A stretch of DNA of 64,000 nucleotides from Piper betle (taxonomy: Eukaryota; Streptophyta; Magnoliopsida; Piperales; Piperaceae): NCBI GenBank assembly GCA_033002965.1, contig JAURVB010013965.1:185408-249407 (forward strand), in the 5' to 3' direction. The position numbers and the translations under genes were made by a program. Below the pieces are notes generated by a model. It was not told where the DNA came from, searched no databases, and saw only the letters and a list, made by a program, of their open reading frames with translations. This document shows positions 51,044 to 63,838 of this stretch, piece by piece (position 1 is the stretch's first letter; each line of letters opens with the position of its first letter).

Positions 51044-54000
51044 ATGGACAAGAGTGAACCTGCTTTAATGCCAGAATGGCTCAGAGGATCCAGTGCAGGC
51101 ACAAATGGTGGTGGCAGTTCCCTCCACCATATTGCATCTCTTTCCCAGTCTGGTATGGCATTACTACCCCTTACACTTTGCTAGTTTCTTATTTGCAAAC
51201 TGCAAGTTAGATTTATCCTTGTTGCTTTTTCTATCTTATCATGTTTTTTTTGTTTGTTGCAGATGATCATTCCCCTTCTAATTCCACGAGGAGCAAGGTT
51301 CACCTTTCAAATGGTAATAACAGCACTTCTCGTACCTCCGATAGAAAGTCTTCTCACCTCGGAAAAAGTTCAAGTAGCAATGGCGCTGTATTGAATGACA
51401 AGGCTTCTTCGTTGCGGTCACGGTCATATACAAGTTTTAGTAAAAGTCATCGCGAGAGAGATTGGGATAGGGATTTTGATAGGCGAGGAAAGGACAGAGG
51501 GGCTTTACGAAGTCGTTATGACTTCTCTGATCCTTTGATGCTTTCTACTGATGTTGTGATGTGTAGGGATGAGAGAGATGGATTACGGCGTTCTTTTTCT
51601 AATGTATCAGCAAAACGAGGGGAAGTCTTGTCAAATAAATTGGTCAATGACCTAAACAATAAGCCACATGCTGCTGGAAGCATTCTTTCTCCTAACAACA
51701 TCAAATCTACATTTGAGAGAGATTTCCCGTCATTGGGATCTGAGGAGAAACTTGGTGCTCCAGAAGTTAGAGTGAAATCTCCTGGTTTGAGTTCGGCATC
51801 TCAAAGTTTACCTATGAATAGTTCAACTGTGATTGGAGGTGATGGTTGGACTTCGGTGCTTGCTGAAGTGCCTATTATAATTGGAGGTAGCAGTTCTGTG
51901 GTTTTACCAATCGCTGCTTCTGCACCTGTCAGTTCTGCCGGTATGTCTGTTAGCTCAAACACTGGTCTTAATATGGCTGAAGCATTGGTTCAGGCCCCTG
52001 GTCGGGCTCGCTCGGCACCTCAGGTAGCTTTTCTTGTATAAAGTGTCATTTGTTGTCTGCAAGCCTGTCTTTTCTGGCATTTTATTCTTTTGCCTTTGGT
52101 TTGCAGTCATCCGTTGAAACTCATAGGCTGGAAGAATTGGCTATCAAACAGTCGAGGCAGCTGATACCAGTGACACCATCAATGCCTAAAAGTGCTGTAA
52201 GGATATTGTTTTGCATTCTCCTCCGTTATATGTGTTGCTTTGTGGTATTATGACCTCATTTTAGTCTGTCTTATCAGCAAGATGTCAATTGTTCCATTTT
52301 TATTTGAGTTCTGAAACCAAGATATATTTAATTCTTGTTAAGTGAAATATTTTTTAATAATTTGCGAAGGAAATTTTTGTCATATTTTTTATTTTCTTTT
52401 CCTTTATCCACAAAGGGTTATGGGAAATTCCTTTTTTCTCAAAACTTGAGGTGTAGGCCAATTATCTATTATCAGAAGTTGATAGCTTTTTTTATCTGCC
52501 TTTTTTTTTTCAATAAATTTATATATGTATTTTGGTGGAAAGCTTTTGCATCTGTACCAGGAAAAACAGTTGTCTTTAATGGAGAATCACACTAGATTCC
52601 AATTTAGAATGGTCTCTTCGAAGATTTGCTTTTGTCAGTTGTAATTAAGGCAGCCTTAACATTTTACTTTCAGTCTGGTCATGCATCTTCTATCTTCTTT
52701 GTCCTTGTATGCCTACCAGTGGTTTTCTATGGTCATATATATAATCTGTATCAGTGCCTTGCAATCAACACTCGTCTTATGATACTCATCCAATTATTGG
52801 TAGGTGAATGATTTGATAGGAAAATTTTCTCTCTTCCCCCTCCTTCAAGATTATGAGAGGGAGGATATTCAAACAAAAAACTGAAGCCTTTGTTTATCAA
52901 AAGCACTTTATTGGTAGGTATTAAGTTTTGAATCTATGCTGCTAACCTCAGTCAGGTGGGATCAGTTATAGAGGAGGATGATGGTGGTGTTGATGATGAT
53001 GATGTGTAGGTGGTTGGATCTTAATGTTTCAATAATTAGCACATTTAAAGCTTTTAGGCATCATAGCTTTCGCAAAGTTAGATTGGCAGTGCATTTGAAC
53101 TGTTGGTATCATTATCTCCTTTCGAAGTTTGTTAAAAATCCACAATTTCCACTTTTGAGACTTCAAATGTTGGTTTAGTTATCTCCTTTCAAAATTTGTT
53201 AAAAAATATACAATTTTTACTTTGGAGATTTTTATTTTACAAACACTTCTCTCAATGCTCTTCTGTTTCTTATTTGTGTAGCCAATAACTAAAAGTTTTA
53301 TAGCTCAATCCCCATGTTCATTTGAAATTCATGTGAATGAGTTGTCTCAGACCGTTCTTTTAGATACTTGTGTGTTGATTTTATTTTGTGTTCTATAAAA
53401 ATATTTCTGCTACTGCTCTTGCCACATCTTTTATCTAACTGCATGCACCTCCGTTAACGGAACTGTTTTGCTAACTTTATGACATGGGTGTTTTGTATAT
53501 GGGTTAAAGGTATTTGCTTATTGTTGAACTTGGATGGTTTCCAGTGTTTAGATATGCATGAAACAAATGATTGCAATGGCCTTTTTGTTTTATTAATTCA
53601 TTATTTGTGCGGGTGTCTATTTTAAAGAAGTGTATTTTTGGGGATTCTAGAGAGACCCTGTATTCTGCATTATGCGAATGATTAGTTACTTGCCCGAAGT
53701 ATAACAATTTTTTGGCTAAAGTTGTCTTAGTTTATCATTTTGATTCTGTTTCCTTTTTCTTCTATACAGGCTCTACTCTCGTTGGATAAATCAAAAGTCA
53801 AAGGCCTAAGATCTAATGAGTTGAGTAATGCCAGTAAGACTGGTCAACAGCTATCATCATCACAGCTGATTAACCACTCTCTCCGTGGGTCCTCTAAATC
53901 TGACAGTACAAAGAACTCACAACCTAATAGCAGTTTTGTTATTTTAAATCGAGAAAGGAGTGGATATCCTACTCCACTAGGTGACGGAACTCTGAGCCCA

Positions 54001-54778
54001 ACTCATGCCAATGCACACAGTGTTGCTTCCCCTACTGTGACTGTTGCTCTTTCAAGAAGTCCTACAGCTGTTAAGCTTCAGTCTGTAGGTGCAAAAGTAG
54101 CCACCCAAATCTCTTTGGCCGATAGAAAACTTACTTCTCAATCCCAGAACCGCAATGAATTTTTTAATTCCTTGAGGAAGAAATCCTCTGCGAGCAATGA
54201 TCATGTGTTGACCACCCCAGATTCTACTCTTTCAGCAACTGAAGAGAAACATGAGGAAGATTTAGTTGCAAATTCTGACTTCATTGTCGAAGATGGAAAG
54301 GAGGCTGATTTTGCAACTGGAGCTACCTTGGCTTGCTCTTTATCTGATGGTGAAAATGCTGCAATTTTTTCTAGTGATGGTGAGATTCCTTTCTCAGATG
54401 AACAAGCTGTTGTTGGCTCCGCCATTGCTTTTCCAGATGAGGAGGAAGAGGCTTTTTTAAAGTCACTTGGATGGGATGCCGCTGCAGAAGAAGCAGCTTT
54501 GACCGAAGAGGAGATCCAGGCATTTCTTGAAGAGGTATTAGGGTTGAACTCTGCATTTACTTGTGGTTTTACACAAACATTTTTTTAAAGAAACCTACAT
54601 TTAGGCTTTTCATTTTTAAAGCCTTTATGATTGTGATGACAATGATGTCCGTATATTTGTCTTGCAGTACAAAAAATTGACGCCTACTTCCAAATTATGT
54701 GGACAATTGAATGGAATAAACTTGAGGGAAGATATGGAAAGTCCATCTTGTTCATCAATATCAAATTCCAATGCTTGA
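51044..54778 (+). CDS. Vasculin-like serine-rich protein, copy B (5 exons)
   Basis: Exons 51,044-51,152, 51,263-52,023, 52,107-52,196, 53,770-54,534 and 54,668-54,778. All introns are GT..AG, phases join, and the total is 612 codons (611 aa). The N-terminus is MDKSEPALMPEWLR-like (MDKSEPALMPEWL). A long Ser/Arg/Asp-rich, probably disordered part follows (residues 40-180), then FPSLG at 191-195 and GDGWTSVLAEVP at 229-240. A short helix-like exon 3 (291-320) precedes an acidic C-terminal block EEEEAFLKSLGW at about 544-555 with LTEEEIQAFLEE at about 564-575. The FPSL motif plus the C-terminal 'LGW..LTEEE' helix resemble animal vasculin (GPBP1), a GC-box-binding transcription regulator. This likeness is from memory of motifs, and function in plants is inference. 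Intact, unlike its neighbour copy at 29,793. No DNA-binding domain seen. Confidence 0.85.
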
Positions 54779-55480
54779 AGCCTTCTTGAAAATCATCACT
54801 GTCATTCTAGTAGCGAAGAAGTACAGAGTAGTTCTTTTTGCAAGGGGTCTTACATTTTCTTTGAGACAAGTTTTGGTGGGCGAAGTTTAGGTTTTGAATT
54901 GTGTTGTTGGCGATAGGAGCAGTAAGATTTGGAATCTCTCAGTTTTTCTCAACTTCATGATGTTCACCAAGATGTGCAAACTAAAGGCCTTCAAGATTAC
55001 TGGTATAGAATGGAATGACTGCAATGTCATGTCGGTCTCTCCCGTCTGGTTGTCTCAGCAATGCTAACGGCAGGATTTCATGGGCCGAATGATATGTTCT
55101 TGGTTGGGAATTCTTTACAGGAGCGTAATTGAAATGCTGGTGGAATTCTGTGGCTTTTTTCTTTTCTTTTTCATTAATTCTTTTTTGTCTCCATTTTAAA
55201 AGAAGAATGTTAATCTCTTTAGCTTTTATGGAAAATCCATCAGTTCATTAGCTGGTAAGAAGAGAGATTGGAGTAAAGATTTCTTTTGGGTATGGAAGAG
55301 CTTTTCCACTATAGTAAATACTATAGTTCTGCTTGGTCCTTGTCCAAGAAACAAGAGAAGATAAGCATCTTTAGGTAGAAGCAATGTGTCTCTTGTTTGG
55401 CGCTTACTAACTGCAACTGTATCTCTACTCCTTTGGAGAGGAGACCCGTACGTATTTAGGTTTCTGCTTTGTGAGAACTG
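54779..55480 (+). other. 3' UTR and flank of copy B
   Basis: Stays similar to the copy A flank (33,780-34,470) to about 'cttgtttggcgcttactaac' (55,392; A: 34,381) and 'gtttctgcttt' (55,459). This marks the right end of the duplicated unit, about 5.5 kb long in each copy. Confidence 0.6.
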
Positions 55481-55489
55481 CTGCCAAAT

Positions 55490-56370
55490 AAGTTAGGGTT
55501 TAATTTGGTTTTCGGGACATGAATCCAATAAGGATTTATGTGATTATAAATGATAAAATTTTAAATAGTTGGATATTCTTGTTGATATAGTCACAAATTT
55601 TTGAATGGTTGGATATCCTTGTTGACATCAACCTTTGTATGGTTTGGAACTGCCATTGCAGGAATTAATTTTCCTGCCATGGTTGCTTATTTTTGGCCAT
55701 CTAATATTTAACTTATCAGATTATCTTTTTTTTTTGGATTATCTGATTTTAAAAGGCGGGGATAATTTTCCCATGCAACAACAAATTCAACATGGAATTG
55801 GAGATTAGGCATCTGTTCTTTACCAAGCAATTCAAAAGCTTGGAGGTGTGAAGAACGCGGCTGATAATTCATACATATGCTTTTATTATTTATGTATTTA
55901 TCATTATCAACGTTGCAACATACCCACATTCAGTAGATTTGGTTCACGTTCAACTAGTGAATAGGAGCTGATGAAATCTTAGGTAGCCATAATTGACTCT
56001 TTCTCCTTCATATAGGTAATCTTTCCAGTGTGTCTTTTCGAAAAAATGGTGCAACTCTGGTCAGAAAATACCAGACCGTATCAATTAACACAATATGGAC
56101 GCATAGCAGATTTTTAATACACGATCCAACGCATTGCACAGACGCTGAAATGCTGATATGGCATCATAATGAACCAGGGACAAGGGCAGATATGAATCCT
56201 CCAATCTGTTACGCCTTTTGACAAAATCCAGATCGCTCATAAAAGTTCAACTATATCCAGATGCAACACAACAAAAAAGCACACCCATGGAAGTCACTCC
56301 ATCCGGCTTAAATCCTGCCTCTTGGATCATGAAGAAGTGCTCAAAGTGCGTCTCTGGCCATAGTTGCAAA
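55490..56370. other. Intergenic DNA without a recognised gene
   Basis: AT-rich. The small frames at 56,030-56,448 have no recognisable domain. Confidence 0.5.
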
Positions 56371-57778
56371 AATTGTAATCAAACATTGAATTGGATTGGA
56401 AGAAAACTATTAAATAAGACTAATTTATTAAAATCGGACAAAAATTGAGTTGTTCGAATCGGTCAAAATTTATGGGTTATTAATTAAAGAATATATTATT
56501 TTGATGTTATGATGTGTATTATATTTTATAGTATTTTTTCATATATTTTCTGAATTTTTTTAAAAGTTATTTGAAACTAGTTATTATTTTTTATCGTAGT
56601 GAGAATCGGGTCAACTTTTAATTACGAGGAATGCCAATGACCATTTCTTCCTCAGATTCTCTCTCTAATCACTCATGTGCCATCATTCCTTCACCAGCCT
56701 ACGCCGCCTATGATCACTACCGCTGTCGGCCCCTCCTAATCAGCGCATCCCCCCACCACCACCACCGCCGCCGACCCACCCCCGCGCCCTCCCCCTCCCC
56801 TCCCCGCAGCAAGGCATCGATCTGACAAAATTTGTCCATGTTTATCCGAATTTTGGTCGGACAAAATTTGTCCAATCAAGTCATTGTCCGAATTATTCAT
56901 CGGGCCAGCGTACCCCCTGCTGCAGCCTACAGACCCTCCACTGCTGCCTGTGTACCCCATCCGCCGTCGCTTGCGTACCCAGTCCGCCGCTGCCTGAGGA
57001 CCATGTCCACCGCGTGCGGACCACCTCCGGTGCCCTGCGAGTAGCGTGCGAGATCCTCTGCGGCCCTATGTGTGGCATAACCCCTCCGCCGCTCTCTATG
57101 CGCTGCGTAACCTCTCTGCTGCCCTCTAAGCACATTGTAACCCCTCCGCCGCCGCTTGCCTTTGCTGCCCTACATGTCACCTACGAACCCTCTTCTGCCC
57201 TACAAGCCGCAAACCCTCCACTGCCCTGCGCACCTCGTAACCCTTCCGCCGCTACCTTACTCCGCCGCCCTTTCTTGGATTATAAACTTTACATATAAAT
57301 TCTTAATTAAATAATGGTTAATTCTTTTATTTTATATCTACTCATTTTAGGATTAATATTTATTATTTTTTAGGTTAATAATTATTAAGTTAATAATTTT
57401 TTATGGTTAGATGATAAGTCAAAAAAACTTTTACTAACAAAATTGTACAATATTTGAACTATGGGAATTTGTGCAATTGCTTGGTGAAAGAAGCTTGTAA
57501 TTATTTGGTTATTTTAGATATTAAATATCAATTTTATGTATAAACTTAATTAATTATATTATATATTATGTTTTGAAATTTTTATAAAATATAATATCAA
57601 CCTTACAAATATTGAAGGGATTATGCTATTGATATAAAATATGAGACATTCAGTCGGTCATTCGGTAGGATAAAGAAATGTCTATATTTGATTTGTTTTA
57701 ATTCGATCAAATTTGGTCGGACATGCTTTGGACTTCGGTCGGATTCGACAATTCAGACGTCCATGCCCACCCTTACCT
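56370..57778. mobile_element. Degenerate repeat with GC-rich core, hAT-type right end
   Basis: Starts with 'gaattggattggaag', carries the shared module (56,520-56,640: ..gtgagaatcgggtcaa..ttacgaggaatgccaatgacc), then a GC-rich core (56,690-57,270). The right end ..GACGTCCATGCCCACCCTTA reads in reverse as TAAGGGTGGGCATGGACG, a hAT-type terminus. It may be two nested elements. The left end of the second one and its target duplication were not found. Confidence 0.4.
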
Positions 57779-57789
57779 ATGGGCCCTGA

Positions 57790-60700
57790 GTGAGTGAAAT
57801 CTATACCTTAAATAATATAAAACACGCCACTTTGAAAGTGTTGCCCTTAATTTATCGTGGGGCGGTTTTTTGGATGAGTTGGCAATAAGGTATGCATGTA
57901 TACAACATGTAATGAATCAGAATGTGGCCGGATAGCACTTACCCACGGTTTCAGTCAATTGGTTTGCAAATAGAGAGGGCCAACCTACGAACACCTGAAA
58001 ATTTGAAAAAAGATCAATCAAACCAGTTAAATTGTTTGTTAGTGGATAATAATTTATAGCAGTTACAGTCAATTAAGTATCAAATTGAAAATAAAGATAA
58101 ACAAGACATAACTACCACACTCTTCTATGAATAGGGTCTTTCGTTCTATAAACAAAATTGTGTTAACGGTTGTGGCTTCCAATGACGTTTCCTACAAACA
58201 TCTTCACGGTATGTTTTCAATGTCTACATGTTTTTTTATGTGTTTATTTGTTCATAAATTATCTGTTTATCCCCTTATTCATTGCTTTCAAGGTCAGGTA
58301 GTCACCAATAGATTTGGAATCCAACCACTTTCCAGGTACACAGTTACATTTTTTTCTGTATTGCTCTGGTTTGTATTTTTTGTTTTATAATAAAAGTTTA
58401 GTATGTGTTACTTTTTGGTTAGAAGGAATAGGATTATGATTGATAGATCTATCATTGATATTTATAATGCTATATTTTAGGTAATACATGACATCTTCAT
58501 CTACTAATTCAGTGAAGGTTATGAATAATAGCTCTAATTTATTACATGTGTATTTACTCGTATTCGTTTCAATCGAGATATTTAAATGTATGGAAAGATG
58601 ATGTATTTATAATAATAAATTATAGAAGGCCATATATATCAAATCAGCTATGATTGATTAGTTAAGACCAAACAGAACCGATTTGCAGTTATCAATTCTG
58701 ACAGGTGTTGTAAGATTGAAGTCACTATGTATATTAGATATAACTGATAGTGTAGTTGCTATAAAATTAACTGACAGGCTTATTATTTACAGCCCTTCTT
58801 CAAAGATGTCTTAGAAAAATATATTGTTTAATGAGAATTAGGCTATATGTAACTAACAAGTTTTCTATAAATAAGCGTAAAACAATATCAGGTAGTGACC
58901 GAGAGATTTGGAATCCAACTAATTTTGAGGAACGCAGTTGTACTTTTTTAAGTATTTCTTTAGTTTGTATATTTTTGTTCTATGATAAAAGTTTAGTTTG
59001 TATTAATTTTAAGTAGATGAAATAGGTTTATAATTTAAGTGATTGACATATCTGTAATACATGACACCTTCATCTACAAATTTCGAAAGAGGAAAGACTT
59101 TCGAGGAAAGACGTACCTTCAACTGTTAATGGATGAACTACATTAGAAGATGAAAAGCCTTCCAGACGAAGTTGATGAGACGATCAAGTTGATGCCCACA
59201 ACTTCGGAAATTATTGAACGTATTATTTTTTGTGAGCTCTATATTTGCCAACTTGAATAGACGATTGTTAACACCGAAGATGCAATGACGGTTGAAGATC
59301 ATGTACCTCCTTTCATCTATTGTTCATCCTGCGGTCAATATGATAATATGATTTTGTTAGAGTAGTAAATGGTGTATCAAGAAGAAGATGTTCAAAGACC
59401 AAATCAACAATTGTTGTTGATATTATGCTTTGAATTATATATTTATGGGTATTTAAGAATTATTTAATTTCAGGATTTGTTTATTGTAAGTTGTATTGTA
59501 TTTAGTCAACGGATGTAAATGAATTATGTAAACTTTAGTATGTGGAACAAAAAAATTCATATGTAGTTGCTGTTATGATCCATTCATGCTGATAATCCAT
59601 TCTTATGTTATTTGTATTAGAAATAATAATGTTACTAAAAATTATAGTGCCAAGCATGACTACTTTAAAAAAAGAACATTAAACTTTTAAACTTTTAAAA
59701 TTTTTGATATAGGTAAAGGATTACATAAGAATTAATTTGAAAAAAAATCTAATAATATTATTTAAAAAATAAAAAATAAAAAAAATGTACAGCAAAAGTG
59801 TATATTTCATTTGTAATATTGATTGTGAGTATTGTTTGTAAACTATTACGTATGGTTGAAATGCAACGGAAAATGTAGAAAAAAAAACGTTGAAAAGTAC
59901 CTAAGTATTTACCAAAAAAATAAAAGGAAGGAGACGAAGGCACTCCGGCAAGTACTATTTGAAAGGTAATTTTATTCCTTGCACGCACTGCTGGGAACAA
60001 ACGATGGAAAGGAAGATGCGTGGGTATTCACTGGAGACAACATTTATCACCAGTTCACCAGCTTCAATAAATTGATAATAGGTCGAATGTGCTTTTACAT
60101 CTAAAGGGCAGTCCTCCCTAGCCCATAAAATTATCATCTGTTTTTTTCTTTTCTATTGGCCCATACTTAAGGGATGTTAATTCCAAAAAAAAGTGTATAA
60201 ATAAACCAACAAATTAATTAACTTCCATAACATGAATCAAATCCATATAACTCTAATTTAATAAATTCATTCTTTTTTTTCGTTATTATTGATTATATAT
60301 ACATGTCAGTCATACTTAATTTAAACTTATTACATCACTCGAGGGATTCAAAAAATTTTGATTTGAAAATTATAATTTATTAAATTTTAATTTATAAACA
60401 ATCAATACTTTATATATATATATTTAATTTTTTTGTAAATTTTATGATTTGATTATTTTAGTATTGTTTACAATAATAAATTTATAATTTAGTAAGATGT
60501 GCAGGGCGCCGTGCTGGGCTGTTGAGTAGTCAGTACTGTTTGTCCCGCCTTATTTTCTGTATAGAGTAGAATGTCAGTCAATTAGGACATGTTCAATCTT
60601 ATACTTAGCTTTAAACTCCTTGATTGATTGAAGAAGAGGGCCTTGGCATGTAAAAAGTTTCACATGTATCCATATCTAAACTCCACATTAAAAAATACCT
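57790..60700. other. AT-rich intergenic DNA without a recognised gene
   Basis: No supported coding. Contains a diverged direct repeat (58,289-58,520 and 58,885-59,090). Confidence 0.5.
58289..59090 (+). repeat. ~210-230-bp diverged direct repeat
   Basis: 58,289-58,520 and 58,885-59,090 share 'gatttggaatccaac', 'ataaaagtttagt.tgt', 'aataggtttat/attatgat' and 'aatacatgacatcttcatct' in the same order and spacing. Confidence 0.65.
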
Positions 60701-60704
60701 TCCA

Positions 60705-63700
60705 TATAAAACCTGTCAGATGAGTCGGAGTTTTACATTAGTGAGCTGGTCAGTTCAACTAAACTCAGTTTTATGAATTGTGTGCTGAGTCGATCTCAGC
60801 CGTGAGTTACAAAACTCATGGTTGCATGAATCGGAATCGGAATCGGTTTTCAGGGAATCGGAATCGGTTTTCCAGGGAATCGGAATCAGAATCGGAATCG
60901 GTCTGAATCGGCTAAGAATCGGTTTAGTTGAATCGGTCCAAATTAGTTTAATCGGTTATATATAATAATTTGACAATTCATAATATAAATATATTAAGAT
61001 TAGGTATTGATGTTATTTTGATATTATTCTTTGTATTATAGTTCATGATATTTTTAAATATTTTTTAAGATTTTTTTAAAATTATTTAGAATTAATTATT
61101 ATTTTTAACTTGAGTTAAACTCGAGTCAACTTTTAATTACGAGAATGCCACCCTCCACTCTTTACCCCCGCCACCGCCGGCGGCCCGGTCGGCGGTGAGT
61201 CTCACGGCGAGCGATGTCGGCAGCCCGGTCGGACGAACAGTCTGCGGCGGAGTCGGCGGCGATTCGTCCGTCACAGTCCGATTCGGTCCGGCCACACGTT
61301 GGCGGTGACGTTGCGAGGTCGGCGGCAAGGTCGGCAGCCCGGATGGCGGTAGCCCAGAGTCGGGGACGCACGGCGGACGGCGGAAACGGGGTGGCGGCGG
61401 TCGGATGAGCGGCGGCGGTGTGGGGGGAGCGGGTTTGATTTTAGGTTTTTAAAATCCAAATTACCATTTTACTCATGCTTAAATAATTTAATAAAAATCA
61501 TACCTAGGGTATTTTAGTAATTTCTTAAAAAACCGATTCCGATTTAAATCGGCCGATTCCGATTCCGAGTTAAATCGGTCGGAATCGGGCGAACTCGGCC
61601 GATTCGGCCGATTCGGCCCCGAAATCGGATCGGCGCGATGCCGATCCGATTTAAATCGGCCGATTCCGCACTGGAATCGGCCGATTCGTGCATCAGAGAC
61701 AAAACTACGAGGGTCAACTATACTCGAGTATATGATAATAACGTCAAAAAAATGATGAGAAATAATTTATTAGATTATATGACAATATGAAGTAATTTTT
61801 TTTGTATTTGATCGTAAAATTATTTTTAGGCTGAATAACGCATTATGACGAGTTATAAGGCAGTTTGGGTAGGTTATTAGTTATAGAGTATGTCATTGTG
61901 ATGTTATAGTGCGTATTATATTTTATGATATTTTCCCCTATTTTTTAGATTTATTACGAGTTAGTTATTATTTTTTACTCAAATCGGAGACAAGTCAAGT
62001 TTTATTTACGAGACTACCACCGAACTCTTCCCCGACCTTCTCCTCCACCAAATCTCGATCGCAACCCTATGCTTGCCGCTGACGCTACCTTTGGCCGTCA
62101 CACCGCCGTCAATCGATGCTGCCGAAACCCCATCGTGTCGTTGCCGAGCTACCCTGAGCACCCCGACCGCCGTCCCGCTTCCATGACACTGAATCGCTGC
62201 GCACTAGCGCTGCCCGTCCCGACACCGTTCCACCACCATGCCGCCAACACCACCCCCTTCAACCAATTGGACGACCGACCATACCGACCTCGGCTGACTC
62301 ATCGCCGCTGTCAGCGTCCTCACCGCCACCACCATTGGGTCAAATTCGCCGAGCCGGTGCCAACCTATAACCTTGATAACCTTGCCAGAAAAGTCACTGG
62401 AAAATTGCCAGGAAAATCGGATTCACGAAATTCGCCAAATCTTCCGCTAAACTCATCCAGTCAAACCCGATCGAATTTCGGACATCGTTGGGTGCCGAAT
62501 TTGAGTCTCGAGCCACGTGATGAAACCCTAACCATAGCCGATTGCTGATGGCGCGAGGTATAATTAACTTCGATTTAATTATTTAAAATTGATGATTGTT
62601 AGAGTGACATGTTAGGATTAATTGTTTGACGTGAAGAATGCCGGATGGTGGATGAAGTGATATTTGTATGATTTGAGTTGTGTTTAATGAATGCTAATAA
62701 TCTAATTAGGTAAATTAAATCTATGCATGCTAATTGACTACAACATAACTTAGAAAAATATAATAAAATCGGTATGAATAGGATGAGCTAGAAATATTTT
62801 TACACTGATGATTGTTTGACTATTGATGGGTGATGAGTGTATTGTGAGCATGATGTCTATGATGAGTTTGATGCATCATTCAGTTAGTGAGCATTAACTT
62901 TTAGTTTGATGTGTAGGTGCCGAGTAAGAGCTCGCTGCCTAGGCGTGTAGACACGATTAAAGCTTTTACTAGGTCCATTTAGGACTTGCTTCTGGTTTGA
63001 CTTCTATACATTGTCGTGTTTTGTTTTAACAAGTGGACGTGTTGAGTGGTGGATTGATTGTATCTCACTCTAGTCGTATGAGATTTGTAGATTAATAACC
63101 TTCGAGGGTGAAATCCCTAGAGTTTATTTTTGAAACTCAAATCTAGCTCATGATGCCCTCAAGCCTATTATAATGAAACCCCTACCCATGCCTATGTACA
63201 TTTAGTTTTCGTGTTTTCAATGAGATATGAGACGAGGGAAAACTAATGGCCACGTCCTGAGATAAGATAGGGCGCGTGTTCATCAAAGTGAGCACTGGAA
63301 TTAGTGAGCGTCCATTCCATTTCTGAGGGATCCTGATAACTCCACTTTTGAGTTCCTCAAACCTAGAAAAGTGTAAAAGTTTATGGGTACTACTATACAG
63401 CACATGTCTAAATTTGTGGTTTTAAAGGGAACTGAAGGCACATGCCTGAAAGGTATTCGGCCTCTGTACTCAGGGTCAGGAGTGATACAGAGGATGTAAA
63501 GTCTGAAAAGGAAAGAAAATGATTTTCCTGCACAAGGGATAGTTTAAAGTGGCCAATGAATAAGGATGAGATAAAAAAGAGACGCTATTGCGCGAGGTCA
63601 ACGACCCCTAGTTATTGCCCTTATGAGAGTTCTATAAAGAAAAGTAATGATATTTTTATTCAACATGAGGGAGCTCTCATGTGTTAATTTGTCACTAATT

Positions 63701-63838
63701 ATTTTTGGACCGGTAACACTTGTTATTGATCTCTCTTTATTATATATATAGGTAAGAATCGTGAGGAATGAGCACTATTGAGACTGCGGAAGAACAACAC
63801 TAAAATTGTGCATACATGTACCTTTCAAATGTAATTGG
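60705..63838 (+). mobile_element. LTR with a nested hAT-like insertion, 3' end replaced
   Basis: The left part (60,705: TATAAAACCTG..gagttttac..gtcagttcaac) matches the LTR start at 38,516 with TG changed to TA. It continues after the insert at 61,707 with 'ggtcaactatactcgagtat' and follows the LTR up to 'gcatacatgtacc' (63,810), where the solo LTR goes on for about 460 bp more. Here it is cut off by the next LTR start at 63,839. GC-rich block at 62,020-62,540. Diverged from the solo LTR. Confidence 0.75.
60817..61698 (+). mobile_element. hAT-like non-autonomous element, 882 bp, inside an LTR
   Basis: The ends are CATGGTTGCATGAATCGG and, reversed from the right, CTCTGATGCACGAATCGG. It is flanked by perfect 8-bp acaaaact at 60,809-60,816 and 61,699-61,706. 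Same family as 34,577-35,779: identical-looking 'aatcggaatcggtttt' left arm, the module at 61,015-61,152, a GC-rich core (61,150-61,430, different in detail) and a nearly identical right arm (61,435-61,690 versus 35,515-35,775). Its insertion postdates the LTR it splits. Confidence 0.88.
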
